Assembly (NCBI RefSeq): GCF_001592205.1
Contig: NZ_BCWM01000008.1
Span: forward strand, 1-64,000
Reading direction: 5' to 3'
Length of the DNA: 64,000 bases
Source: Brevundimonas vesicularis NBRC 12165
GTDB taxonomy: Bacteria; Pseudomonadota; Alphaproteobacteria; Caulobacterales; Caulobacteraceae
This document shows positions 16,467 through 25,240 of this stretch, in pieces. Each line of letters opens with the position of its first letter. Within the stretch, counting starts at the first letter, position 1. Below the pieces are notes generated by a model. That model saw nothing but the letters and a program-made list of their open reading frames with translations, ran no database searches and was not told where the DNA came from. Position numbers and translations under genes: made by a program.

Positions 16467-17054
16467 ATGAAGAAGACCCTGATGACCGCGACCGTCGCCT
16501 TCGGCCTGATGCTGGCCGGCGCCTCGCAGGCTCAGATCCTGGGCGGCTCGGGCGGTCTGGGCGGCAATCTCGGCGGCAGCCTGGGCGGCCAGGTCGGCGG
16601 CCTGACCGGCGGCGCGACGGGCGCCGGCTCGCTGACCGGAAACCTGGGCGGTTCGTTGGACAGCTCGCGGGTCACCGACCGCGCGACATCCACCCTGACC
16701 CGCGCCGAACGCCGCGCTCAGCAGGCCCGCGCCCGCGCTGAGGCCACGGCGGCCCGCACCCGCGACGCCGCCGCCTCGACGGCAAGGACGACGGTCGGCA
16801 CGGCGCAAACCACCGCTGGCGCGGCACGGGATCGCGCGTCCGGTCTGGCTCAAGGCGCCGTGTCGACCGTGAACTCCGCATCGGTCTCCGGCTCGGCGTC
16901 GGGCGACGCATCCAGCTCCGCCTCGACCTCGCGCGGCGACGCGGCCACCTCGGGCTCGGCCAACGGTTCGGCCTCCGCCTCACGCGGCGGCGTTGCGCTG
17001 TCGGCCGGCGCCAGCGCAAACGGCTCGGCCAACGCCGGCGCCAAGCCCAACTGA
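16467..17054 (+). CDS. Secreted Gly/Ala/Ser-rich low-complexity protein
   Basis: The 195-residue protein has a signal peptide (MKKTLMTATVAFGLMLAGAS, cleavage near SQAQ), a glycine-rich part with GGSGGLGGNLGG-type repeats (about residues 28-70), an Arg/Ala-rich helical part (about 75-115) and a Ser/Ala/Gly tail with repeated SGSA/NGSA units. No Cys and no enzyme motif occur. AGGAGATACGACG precedes the ATG. It follows the S8 protease gene on the same strand but has its own ECF-type promoter. It could be a structural or adhesive envelope protein and a protease substrate; both are inferences. Confidence 0.75.
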   Translation: MKKTLMTATVAFGLMLAGASQAQILGGSGGLGGNLGGSLGGQVGGLTGGATGAGSLTGNLGGSLDSSRVTDRATSTLTRAERRAQQARARAEATAARTRDAAASTARTTVGTAQTTAGAARDRASGLAQGAVSTVNSASVSGSASGDASSSASTSRGDAATSGSANGSASASRGGVALSAGASANGSANAGAKPN

Positions 17055-17074
17055 TCCTGAGTTGATTTTGGCGG

Positions 17075-17102
17075 CCCCCGGAGCATGCGCTCCGGGGGTT
17101 TT
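17075..17102 (+). terminator. Terminator, probably bidirectional
   Basis: A perfect 10-bp stem CCCCCGGAGC (17075-17084) with GCTCCGGGGG (17089-17098), a 4-base loop, and TTTTGT after it. It lies between the Gly/Ser-rich gene and the convergent recN gene. Confidence 0.88.
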
Positions 17103-17105
17103 GTC

Positions 17106-18803
17106 TTATCCGATCAAAGCCCGCGCCGCCGCGCGGGCTTCGTCGGTGATCTCAGCCCCGGACAACATGCGCGCGATCTCTTCCTGACGGCGCTGATCGT
17201 CCAGGGCGACGACGGTGGTGGTGGTCAGGCCGTCGCGGTCGGCCTTCATCACCTTCCAGTGGGCATGGCCGCGCGCGGCGACCTGGGGGCTGTGGGTCAC
17301 GACCAAAACCTGGGCGCCGTTCGACAGGCGTTTCAGGCGCGAACCGACGGCCTCGGCCACCGCGCCGCCGACGCCCTGATCGACCTCGTCGAAGATCATC
17401 ACGGGCTGACGCATGTCCTCGCGGCTCGCAAGAGCGGCCTTCATCGCCAGGGCGAAACGCGCCAGTTCGCCGCCCGAGGCGATGGCGTCCAGCGGGCCGA
17501 AGTCGGTTCCGGCGTTGGTGGCGATCTGGAAGCGCACCGTCTCGACGCCGTCCGGCCCGCGTCGGCCCTCGATCGGCTCCAGAGCCACGCGGAACCGCGC
17601 GCGCTCCAGCTTCAGCGGACCCAGTTCTCCCATGACGGCGGCGGTCAGACGCTCGGCGGCGGCTTCCCGCGCCGAGGTCAGGAAGGTGGCCGCCAGATCA
17701 TAGGCTTCCGCCGCCTCGGCCGCCTCGCGCCCGGCATTGGTCAGCGCCTCCTCGCCATCCTCGATCAGCCGAAGCTGCTCGCGCAGGCGAATGCGCAGGG
17801 TCGGCAGGGCATCGACCGTGGTGTGCAGCTTGCGGGCGGCGGCGCGCAATGCGAACAGACGCTCCTCGGCCTTGTCCAGACGGCCGGGCTCATAGTCGAA
17901 GGCGTCGGCGGCGGCGTCCACGGCGGCGAGGGCTTCCGCCGCCTCGACCATGGTGCGGTCGATCGCCTCCACGGCGGCCGACAGTTTGACGATGACCGGA
18001 TGATCGCCCTCGGCGCCCGCTTGCCCTGCCCTCTGGCGCGCATGTTCGACGGCCCTCAACGCCGCGCCCAGCTTCTGGCTCAGCTTGTCGCCGCCTAGTT
18101 GGGTGCGCGCGTCGCCCAGATCCGCGATGGCCTTTTCGGCGGCGCCCAGCAGGGCGCGTTCGCCTGCCAGTTCCGTCTCTTCGTCGGCGCGAGGATCCAG
18201 CGCATCCAGTTCGGAGAGGTTCAGGCTGATCTCTTCACGCCGCGCATCGGCGTCCGCCGCCTGCGCCCTCAGCTCGGCCAGCTTGGCCTCGGCGGCCTTG
18301 AGCTTGGCGGAGGCCGCCGCGACCGCCGACAACTGAGGCTGCAGCCCGCCATAGGCGTCCAGCGAAGCGCGGTGGGTGCGCCAATCCAGCAGGCCCACCG
18401 TCTCATGCTGGCCGTGCACCTCGACCAGGGCCGCCCCGATCTCTCGCACGGCCGTCACACCGGCCGGCTGATCGTTGACATAGGCCCGGCTGCGACCGTC
18501 GGCGCCCAAGACGCGGCGAAGGATCAAATCCTCCCCCGGCTGCACATCGAATCCCTTGTCGGCGATCAGGGCCAGCAGATCGGGATCGTCGGGAGCCGAA
18601 AACACGGCGGTGGCCACGGCCTGTTTGGCGCCATTGCGCACCAGGCCTGCGTCGCCGCGCCCGCCGAGCGCCAAGCCGAGCGCGTCCAGAATGATCGACT
18701 TGCCGGCCCCGGTTTCGCCGGTCAGCACGGTCAAGCCGTTTTCGACCTCAAGGTCGAGCACGTCCACCAGGACGACGTCACGAATGGAAAGGGCGGTCAG
18801 CAT
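17106..18803 (-). CDS. recN: DNA repair protein RecN
   Basis: This 565-residue SMC-like ATPase acts in double-strand-break repair. Walker A is GETGAGKS at about residues 30-37. Long coiled-coil segments occupy about 150-370 (AEAKLAELRAQAADADARRE and the later helical arm). The ABC signature region is IASGGELARFALAM near 435 and Walker B is VMIFDEVDQGVGG near 475. Length and order match the family. The ATG at 18803 begins MLTALSIRDVVLVD, the standard N-terminus. Confidence 0.95.
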   Translation of the reverse strand: MLTALSIRDVVLVDVLDLEVENGLTVLTGETGAGKSIILDALGLALGGRGDAGLVRNGAKQAVATAVFSAPDDPDLLALIADKGFDVQPGEDLILRRVLGADGRSRAYVNDQPAGVTAVREIGAALVEVHGQHETVGLLDWRTHRASLDAYGGLQPQLSAVAAASAKLKAAEAKLAELRAQAADADARREEISLNLSELDALDPRADEETELAGERALLGAAEKAIADLGDARTQLGGDKLSQKLGAALRAVEHARQRAGQAGAEGDHPVIVKLSAAVEAIDRTMVEAAEALAAVDAAADAFDYEPGRLDKAEERLFALRAAARKLHTTVDALPTLRIRLREQLRLIEDGEEALTNAGREAAEAAEAYDLAATFLTSAREAAAERLTAAVMGELGPLKLERARFRVALEPIEGRRGPDGVETVRFQIATNAGTDFGPLDAIASGGELARFALAMKAALASREDMRQPVMIFDEVDQGVGGAVAEAVGSRLKRLSNGAQVLVVTHSPQVAARGHAHWKVMKADRDGLTTTTVVALDDQRRQEEIARMLSGAEITDEARAAARALIG

Positions 18804-18879
18804 CGCGTCAGGCGCCGGCGGAACGAATCATGACCGACAGAATCCCGATCCCCGCCGGATTGCACAAGCCGTCGCGTGA

Positions 18880-19734
18880 TCAGCCCGGAATGATCCGCTG
18901 CAGCCAGCTTTCGCGCTTGCCCTCGGGCGCCTTGTCCGGCGTCTGACCGTTCTCGGTCAGCAGCGCATAGGCCTCGGCGTACCAGGGGCTGCCCGGATAG
19001 TTGTAGCCCAGCACGGCGCCGTTGCGCGTCGCCTCTTCCTTCAGACCCAGCTGGAGGTTGACCTCGACCAGGCGATACAGGGCTTCGGGCGTGTGCGAGG
19101 TGCGCTGGAAGTCCGGGTTGGCGATCACGGCCTTGTAGCGGTTCAGGGCCGCCAGCGGCTGGTTGGCGCGCTGATAGTAGCGGCCGATATTCATTTCCTT
19201 GCCGGCCAGTTGGTCGTTGACCATGTCGATCTTGACGGCGGCGTCCGACGCATAGGGCGTGCCCGGATAGCGGCGCGAGACATCCTTCAGACCGGCCAGG
19301 GCGGCGGTGGCGTAACCCTGATCGCGCCCCACGTCGGTGATCTGCTCGAAATTGCAGACCGCCTTCATGTAGAAGGCGTAGGACGCCGACGGATTGCCGG
19401 GGAACAGCTGGATGAACCGGTCGGCCGCCGCGATGGCGTCGGCATAGGCGTTGTTCTGATAGTAGGCGTAGATCTGCATCAGGATCGAACGACGCGCCCA
19501 GTCCGAATAGGGATGCTGGCGTTCGACTTCCTGGAAATAGTCCACGGCGTCGGACCAGCGGCGCTGCTGCAACCGATCATAGCCGGTGTTGTAGAGCGCC
19601 TCGACCGGACGTTCCTCATAGGCCAGCTTGGGGCGGTTCTTGCCCGCGCAGCCTGAAATCGTCACTGCGGCGAGCGCCGCGGCCATCAGCACCATGCCGG
19701 AACGGAACTTAGAAGCGGACAAGGACGACCCCAT
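18880..19734 (-). CDS. bamD: Outer-membrane assembly lipoprotein BamD
   Basis: The 284-residue lipoprotein belongs to the BAM complex that inserts beta-barrel proteins. After MGSSLSASKFRSGM comes a hydrophobic stretch ending in the lipobox ISGC (Cys28). TPR-like repeats follow, including YNTGYDRLQQRRWSDAVDYF, QEVERQHPYSDWARRS and LFPGNPSASYAFYM, which are diagnostic for BamD/YfiO. The ATG at 19734 was chosen because the longer frame has non-coding-like composition. bamD beside recN is a common alphaproteobacterial order. Confidence 0.93.
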   Translation of the reverse strand: MGSSLSASKFRSGMVLMAAALAAVTISGCAGKNRPKLAYEERPVEALYNTGYDRLQQRRWSDAVDYFQEVERQHPYSDWARRSILMQIYAYYQNNAYADAIAAADRFIQLFPGNPSASYAFYMKAVCNFEQITDVGRDQGYATAALAGLKDVSRRYPGTPYASDAAVKIDMVNDQLAGKEMNIGRYYQRANQPLAALNRYKAVIANPDFQRTSHTPEALYRLVEVNLQLGLKEEATRNGAVLGYNYPGSPWYAEAYALLTENGQTPDKAPEGKRESWLQRIIPG

Positions 19735-19924
19735 GACGTGTGAAGGACGGCCCTGAAGCCGTTCCCCGGAAACCAACGCGGCGACCTCTAGCACCCGCAA
19801 CCGAGCCGCGCCATGCCGAGGAAAACTCAGCATACGACTTGCCCTGCCCGGCTCCACTGGTAAAGAGCGCGCCAACCGACCGCCGTTCATGGGGGGCGGA
19901 TGACGGCGAAAGGATGACCGGCCG

Positions 19925-20860
19925 ATGAAGCTGCTCTCAGGCAACTCCAACCGCGCACTGTCCCAGGCGATCGCCGACCACCTGGATGCGCCCCTGACCA
20001 AGGCCCAGGTCAAGCGGTTCGCCGACAACGAGGTCTTCGCCATCATCGAGGAGAACGTCCGCGGCGAGGACGTCTTCATCCTGCAGTCGACCTCTTATCC
20101 GGCCAACGACAACCTGATGGAGCTGCTGATCATCACCGACGCCCTGGTGCGGGCCTCGGCGAAACGGATCACGGCCGTCATTCCCTATTTCGGCTATGCG
20201 CGTCAGGACCGTAAGACCGGCGGCCGCACGCCGATCTCGGCCAAACTGGTGGCCAATCTGATCACCCGCGCCGGCGCCGACCGCGTTCTGACGATGGATC
20301 TGCACGCCGGTCAGATCCAGGGTTTCTTCGACATTCCGACCGACAATCTGGTCGCGACGCCCGTGCTGGCCCAGGATATCAAGGAAAACTACGCCCGTGG
20401 CGACGACCTGATGATCGTCTCGCCCGACGTCGGCGGCGTGGTGCGTGCGCGTTCGCTGGCCAGCCGCCTGGACGCCGATCTCGCCATCGTCGACAAGCGC
20501 CGGCCCAAGGCGGGCGAGAGCGAGGTCATGAACATCATCGGCGACGTTCAGGGCCGCCGCTGCATCCTGTTCGACGACATCGTCGATTCGGGCGGCACCC
20601 TGGTCAACGCCGCCAAGGCCCTGATCGACCAGGGCGCGACCGAGGTCTCGGCCTATATCAGCCACGGCGTCCTGTCCGGCCCCGCCGTCCAGCGCATCAC
20701 CGACGGCCCGCTGAAGGAGCTGGTGATCACCAACTCCATCGAGCAACCCCACGAAGTTTTGAACTGCCCGAAAATCCGAGCGGTTTCCGTGGCTCCGCTG
20801 GTCGGAGAGGCTATCCGACGGATCGCGAACGAAGAATCGGTATCGAAACTGTTCGATTAA
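19925..20860 (+). CDS. prs: Ribose-phosphate pyrophosphokinase
   Basis: The 311-residue enzyme makes PRPP from ribose 5-phosphate and ATP for nucleotide, His and Trp synthesis. Landmarks are the N-terminus [17 protein letters not shown], the ATP loop [19 protein letters not shown] near residue 97, the catalytic flexible region [19 protein letters not shown] near 128-146 and the PRPP-binding [13 protein letters not shown] near 214-226. Length is standard. The ATG is preceded by GGATG. A terminator follows at 20891. Confidence 0.96.
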   Translation: MKLLSGNSNRALSQAIADHLDAPLTKAQVKRFADNEVFAIIEENVRGEDVFILQSTSYPANDNLMELLIITDALVRASAKRITAVIPYFGYARQDRKTGGRTPISAKLVANLITRAGADRVLTMDLHAGQIQGFFDIPTDNLVATPVLAQDIKENYARGDDLMIVSPDVGGVVRARSLASRLDADLAIVDKRRPKAGESEVMNIIGDVQGRRCILFDDIVDSGGTLVNAAKALIDQGATEVSAYISHGVLSGPAVQRITDGPLKELVITNSIEQPHEVLNCPKIRAVSVAPLVGEAIRRIANEESVSKLFD

Positions 20861-20890
20861 CCTTCGGATAACCATAAGGCCCGCCTTATA

Positions 20891-20915
20891 AGCGCCAACA
20901 GTATTGGCGCTTTTT
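20891..20915 (+). terminator. Terminator after prs
   Basis: AGCGCCAA (20891-20898), loop CAGTA, TTGGCGCT (20904-20911) and a run of five T. It ends 29 bases before the start of the lipoprotein gene. Confidence 0.88.
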
Positions 20916-20943
20916 GCGCGCGTATTCGCCTGAGGAAGTCTCC

Positions 20944-22074
20944 ATGAAAACGGCCCTACTGAGCCGCGGTCTGTCGGCCGCCGCCCTCGCCGCCGCTGTC
21001 CTGCTCGCCAGTTGCGAGAGCGGACCTTCGAAGGCCGAGCTGGAAGCCCAGCGTCTGGCGGCCGAACTGGCCGCCCGCAAGCCGCCCCCCGTGTCCCTGA
21101 ATCAGGGCGTGGCGGACGCCGCCGCGATCTACGTCGCCTTCCTGCGTGAAGCCCAGACGATCCAGCCGGGCGGCTTCCCCGATGCGGAATCGATCCAGGC
21201 CGCCCTGCGCAAGGGTTCGGCCTATGACGCCGACCAGTTGTCGCGCGGGCTGATCGCATACGGCGCCATCATCGCCCTGCAGTCGCCCGAGTTCGTCACC
21301 GGCGTACAGCAGTATGCGATCGATCCGGCGCAACGTCAGCGCATGGTCGCCCAGATCGTCGCCGATCCGGCCTACGCCGCCACCCTGCCCGGCGCCGATG
21401 CGGCCGCTGGCCTGATCTCGGCGACCGTCGGCAAGGACGCCATCGCCATGCGCGCCATCGCCGAGGCGATCGAGCAGGACGCCTACACCATCCAGGGCCG
21501 CAGCGATCCCCGCCGCCGCTGGGCCATCACGCCGATTCCGAACCGCGAAGTCCGGCTGGAAAGCGCAAAGACGCTGTCGGCCGTGAAGATGCTGCCGTCG
21601 CCGGAGGAATCGAGCCGCCTGTTCGCCGCCGCCAATAGCGGTACGGGCTTGGGACTGGAGCCTTCACGCAAGGGCCCGCCCTACACCCCCGCCGTCGTCC
21701 GCTCTCTGGCCATCGCGGCTCTTGGCGCGCTCAGCGCCGGCGGCGACGAGGCCCGGGTCAACACCGAGGCTCTGACGCACGAGCCGAACAGCGAGTTCTG
21801 CATGGATATGTCCAAGCTGATGCTGTTCCAGTGCCTGGCCGCCTCGCGCCCCAGCTACGAGGACATCTTCTGCCTGGGCCGTCACATCACCCGCGACCTG
21901 GCGACCTGCACCACCGAGGCGACGCAGATCACCACCATCGTCGTCGGCGACCCTCAGGAAACCGGCGCCGCCCCTGCGCGCACGCCTATCTCCGTCACCG
22001 TCCCGCAAGCGACGCCTGTTCCGACCCCGGCCGTTGCGACGACCCAATCGCTGAACACGACGCCGTCACGCTAA
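20944..22074 (+). CDS. Uncharacterised lipoprotein
   Basis: The 376-residue protein has a lipoprotein signal with lipobox LLASC (Cys24), an Ala/Glu-rich helix after it, then a mostly helical soluble body (VADAAAIYVAFLREAQTIQPGGF, FVTGVQQYAIDPAQRQRMVAQIV). Four Cys lie between about residues 281 and 321, in SEFCMDMSK, LFQCLAAS, IFCLGRH and LATCTTEA, as two likely disulfides. The C-terminus is Pro/Thr-rich. No known enzyme motif is visible. ATG 20944 has GAGGAAG 6 bases upstream. Confidence 0.8.
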   Translation: MKTALLSRGLSAAALAAAVLLASCESGPSKAELEAQRLAAELAARKPPPVSLNQGVADAAAIYVAFLREAQTIQPGGFPDAESIQAALRKGSAYDADQLSRGLIAYGAIIALQSPEFVTGVQQYAIDPAQRQRMVAQIVADPAYAATLPGADAAAGLISATVGKDAIAMRAIAEAIEQDAYTIQGRSDPRRRWAITPIPNREVRLESAKTLSAVKMLPSPEESSRLFAAANSGTGLGLEPSRKGPPYTPAVVRSLAIAALGALSAGGDEARVNTEALTHEPNSEFCMDMSKLMLFQCLAASRPSYEDIFCLGRHITRDLATCTTEATQITTIVVGDPQETGAAPARTPISVTVPQATPVPTPAVATTQSLNTTPSR

Positions 22075-22093
22075 GCGACGCTTCAAACAGAGC

Positions 22094-22128
22094 AAGGCCC
22101 GCCCCGAGCGATCGGAGCGGGCCTTTTT
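22094..22128 (+). terminator. Terminator after the lipoprotein gene
   Basis: AAGGCCCGC (22094-22102) pairs with GCGGGCCTT (22117-22125), followed by a T run. Confidence 0.87.
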
Positions 22129-22141
22129 CTTGGCGACCGGC

Positions 22142-22351
22142 CTATTCGTAACCGTGCGCCGCCTCGTTGATGACTTGTGACGGCATGGACGAGAAGTCCA
22201 CGGCGACGGGCGTCGCGGTCTTGGATTGATAGGTCCTCAGCACGTGCGTCAGACGACGACGCACCTCACGTTCGGCCTCCGTGCCGGAGTCGAGCGCCAG
22301 GGGCGCCAGGCAGAAGTCGATGATGGCTTCGGTTCGGGTCAGCGGTTCCAT
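22142..22351 (-). CDS. 69-residue protein downstream of isocitrate lyase
   Basis: A small protein, MEPLTRTEAIIDFCLAPLAL at the N-terminus and a conserved-looking helical middle (EAEREVRRRLTHVLRTYQS). It starts 18 bases after the aceA stop on the same strand, with GGAACC upstream, so it is probably co-transcribed with aceA. No family is recognised. A role linked to the glyoxylate shunt is suggested by position only. Confidence 0.6.
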   Translation of the reverse strand: MEPLTRTEAIIDFCLAPLALDSGTEAEREVRRRLTHVLRTYQSKTATPVAVDFSSMPSQVINEAAHGYE

Positions 22352-22369
22352 TTGCGGGTTCCTTCAGGG

Positions 22370-23650
22370 TTAAGCCGCGTGGGTGAACTGGGCGGTCTCG
22401 GTCGAGTCCTTCAGCGCCGTCGTCGAGGACGTGCCGTTGGAGATGACCGTAGCGACCTGGTCGAAATAGCCGGTGCCGACTTCGCGTTGGTGACGCGTGG
22501 CGGTGTAGCCGATGGCCTCGTTGGCGAACTCGCGCTGTTGCAGCTCCGAATAGGCCGCCATGCCGCGATCGCGATAACCGTCCGCCAGCTCGAACATCGA
22601 GTTGTTCAGGCTGTGGAAGCCGGCCAGGGTCACGAACTGGAACTTGTAGCCCATAGCCCCCAGCTCGCGCTGGAACTTGGCGATGGTGGCGTCGTCCAGC
22701 TTGGCCTTCCAGTTGAAGGACGGCGAGCAGTTGTAAGCCATCAGCTTGCCCGGATGCTTCTTCTGCACGGCCTCCGCGAACTTCTTGGCGTCGTCCAGAT
22801 CCGGATGCGACGTCTCCCACCACAGCAGGTCGGCGATATTGGCGTAGGACAGGCCGCGCGCGATGCAGTGGTCCAGACCCGTGCCCTCCTTCAGGCGGAA
22901 GAAGCCTTCAGGCGTGCGGTTGTCGCGATCGATGAAGGGCTGGTCCCGCTCGTCGATGTCCGAGGTGATCAGTTGCGCGCTTTCGGCGTCCGTGCGTGCG
23001 ACCGTGATGGTCGGCGTGCCCATGACGTCGGCGGCCAGACGCGCGGCGACCAGATTGCGCTCATGCGCCTGGGTCGGGATCAGAACCTTGCCGCCCAGGT
23101 GGCCGCACTTTTTTTCCGACGCCAGCTGGTCCTCGAAGTGAACGCCGGCCGCGCCCGCCTCGATGAAGGCCTTCATGATCTCGAAGCTGTTCAGCGGCCC
23201 GCCGAAACCGGCTTCCGCGTCGGCGACAATGGGAACGAACCAGTCGCGCTTGGCGCCGCCCTCGGCATGCTCGATCTGATCGGCGCGCTGCAGTGTGCGG
23301 TTGATGCGGCGGCACAGTTCCGGCGCGGCGTTGGCCGGGTACAGCGACTGGTCGGGATACATGGCGCCGGCCGTGTTGGCGTCAGCCGCGACCTGCCAGC
23401 CCGACAGATAGATAGCCTTCAGACCCGCGCGGACCATCTGCATGGCCTGGTTTCCGGTGACGGCGCCCAGCGCATTGATGAAGGGCTCGTCGTGCAGCAA
23501 CTGCCACAGGCGGTTGGCCCCGCGCTCGGCCAGCGTATGGGTGATCGGCACCGAGCCGCGTAGGCGCAGGACGTCTTCAGGAGTGTAGGGGCGCTCGATG
23601 CCGTCGAAACGGCCGGCGGGCGAAGGCACCAAATCGGCGAAAGTGGTCAT
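22370..23650 (-). CDS. aceA: Isocitrate lyase
   Basis: The 426-residue enzyme cleaves isocitrate to succinate and glyoxylate, the first step of the glyoxylate shunt used on acetate or fatty acids. The active-site signature KKCGHLGGK is near residues 194-202, preceded by HFEDQLASE, and the substrate loops [10 protein letters not shown] and NCSPSFNWK are intact. The start [17 protein letters not shown] is the usual N-terminus. The gene is divergent from a ScfR-type regulator; palindromic operator candidates lie between them. Confidence 0.96.
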   Translation of the reverse strand: MTTFADLVPSPAGRFDGIERPYTPEDVLRLRGSVPITHTLAERGANRLWQLLHDEPFINALGAVTGNQAMQMVRAGLKAIYLSGWQVAADANTAGAMYPDQSLYPANAAPELCRRINRTLQRADQIEHAEGGAKRDWFVPIVADAEAGFGGPLNSFEIMKAFIEAGAAGVHFEDQLASEKKCGHLGGKVLIPTQAHERNLVAARLAADVMGTPTITVARTDAESAQLITSDIDERDQPFIDRDNRTPEGFFRLKEGTGLDHCIARGLSYANIADLLWWETSHPDLDDAKKFAEAVQKKHPGKLMAYNCSPSFNWKAKLDDATIAKFQRELGAMGYKFQFVTLAGFHSLNNSMFELADGYRDRGMAAYSELQQREFANEAIGYTATRHQREVGTGYFDQVATVISNGTSSTTALKDSTETAQFTHAA

Positions 23651-23745
23651 GGTCGAACTCGGTCTCTGAAGGGCGCGGCCGCAGCCGCCGTCTCGGAGAC
23701 AAGAACACGCGCCGGTCAAAACTGATACAGATCGAACCCCATCAA

Positions 23746-23774
23746 CAAAGTCATCTTGTCACACTATGACTTTG
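23746..23774. promoter_or_regulatory. Candidate operator between aceA and its regulator
   Basis: Perfect 9-bp inverted repeat CAAAGTCAT-N11-ATGACTTTG. The inner part also contains GTCAC-N3-ATGAC. A second dyad, GTCACGTTGTGAC, lies at 23783-23795. Two related dyads in a divergent control region suit a dimeric HTH regulator. Confidence 0.6.
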
Positions 23775-23806
23775 CCTATTCGGTCACGTTGTGACATCGT
23801 GCGGTG

Positions 23807-25237
23807 ATGAACACCGCCGCTGACCGCAAGCTGTTTCTGGGCGCCCGGCTCAAGCGGCTGCGGCGCGATCTGGGGCTGACCCAGACCGCCATGGCCGCCG
23901 ATCTGGACGTTTCTCCAAGCTATCTCAATCACATAGAGCGCAACCAGCGCCCGGTTTCAGCCCAACTCCTGCTGCGTCTGGCTGATACCTATGACGTCGA
24001 CCTGCGCGCCCTGAACCAGGGTGGCGCGGCGGACGAGGCGCGTCTCACGGAGATCCTGACCGATCCTCTATTCAAGGGTCTGTCCGCGCCCCGGCACGAA
24101 CTGGTGCAACTGTTGGAAGAGGCGCCCGGCGTGGCCGACGCCCTGCTGCGCCTCTATCAGGCTTTCGACGACGGCCGCACGCGCGCCCGCGCCGCCGCCG
24201 AGACGGGCGAAAGCCCGATCGAGACCAGTCCCGCCGAATGGGTGCGCGAATATATCCAGTCGCGCGGCAACCATTTCCCCGAACTGGACCAGATGGGCGA
24301 GGCCCTGTCCGACGCCCTGTCCGCCGAGGCGCCCGCCCACGCCGACGGCTTCGAACCCGCCGCCCGTCATCGGCTGGCGGCCAAACACGATCTGGGCGTC
24401 CGCACCCTGCCGGCCGAGGTCATGGTGGAATGGACACGCCGCTACGACCTGCATCGTCGCCGTCTGTTGCTGTCGGAAATCCTGGGGCCGTCCTCGCGCG
24501 CCTTCGCCATCGCCTATCAACTGGCCTTGGCCGAGCAAGGGCCGGCGCTCAACGCGCTGGCGGAGACCGCCGGCGCCCCGGACGGACCGACTCGCTCCCT
24601 GCTGAAGGTCGCCCTGACCAACACCCTCGCCGCCGCGACCCTGATGCCCTACGCCGCCTTCCAGCGGGCGGCCGAAGGAACCCGCTATGACCTGACCCGG
24701 CTGCAGGCCCGGTTCGGCGTCAGCTACGAACAGGCCGCGCACCGCCTGACCACCCTGTCACGCCCCACCGCGCGCGGCGTGCCCTTCTTCCTGATGCGGG
24801 TCGATCAGGCCGGGAACATCTCTAAACGCTATGCGGCGGGCGCCTTTCCCTTCTCGCGTTTCGGCGGCGCCTGCCCGCGCTGGCGGCTGCATTCGGCCTT
24901 CCGCACGCCCGGCCGCATCGTCACCCAGATCATCGAGACTCCAGATGGCGGCCGCTGGTTCACCTTCGCACGCACGGTCGAGCGGCAAGGCCACGACGGC
25001 TATGGCGAGCACCACGACCTCGCCGTCGGCCTGGGCTGCGAACTGCGTCATGCGCATCGTCTGGCCTACGCCCACGGCATCGACCTGCAGAACCCCGAGG
25101 TCACGCCCATCGGTCCGGCCTGCCGCCTGTGCCACCGCCACCCGTGCGCCGAACGCGCCGCCGCCCCCATCGACCGCCCGCTGGCGGTCGATGACTGGTC
25201 CAAGTCCGTCAGCCCCTATCCGTTCGGCGCGGCCTGA
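23807..25237 (+). CDS. ScfR/RamB-type XRE regulator (short-chain acyl-CoA regulator family)
   Basis: The 476-residue regulator has an N-terminal Cro/C1 HTH (LGARLKRLRRDLGLTQTAMA to VDLRAL, about residues 7-67), a central ImmA/IrrE-like region without an HExxH site, and the C-terminal DUF2083-type domain ending in CRLCHRHPCAERA. This architecture is the ScfR/RamB/MccR family that controls acetate and propionate metabolism in response to acyl-CoA. Its divergent position next to aceA strongly suggests it controls the glyoxylate shunt and itself. An in-frame GTG at 23804 is an equally close start. Confidence 0.9.
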   Translation: MNTAADRKLFLGARLKRLRRDLGLTQTAMAADLDVSPSYLNHIERNQRPVSAQLLLRLADTYDVDLRALNQGGAADEARLTEILTDPLFKGLSAPRHELVQLLEEAPGVADALLRLYQAFDDGRTRARAAAETGESPIETSPAEWVREYIQSRGNHFPELDQMGEALSDALSAEAPAHADGFEPAARHRLAAKHDLGVRTLPAEVMVEWTRRYDLHRRRLLLSEILGPSSRAFAIAYQLALAEQGPALNALAETAGAPDGPTRSLLKVALTNTLAAATLMPYAAFQRAAEGTRYDLTRLQARFGVSYEQAAHRLTTLSRPTARGVPFFLMRVDQAGNISKRYAAGAFPFSRFGGACPRWRLHSAFRTPGRIVTQIIETPDGGRWFTFARTVERQGHDGYGEHHDLAVGLGCELRHAHRLAYAHGIDLQNPEVTPIGPACRLCHRHPCAERAAAPIDRPLAVDDWSKSVSPYPFGAA

Positions 25238-25240
25238 GGC

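Noticed and set aside
20857..20871. TTAA-N7-ATAA, resembling a CtrA box
   Set aside because: One mismatch, and it includes the stop codon of prs just before a terminator; no promoter role is apparent.
22226..23563. 445-codon open frame on the plus strand over aceA
   Set aside because: Antisense shadow; isocitrate lyase on the minus strand has the full KKCGH signature.
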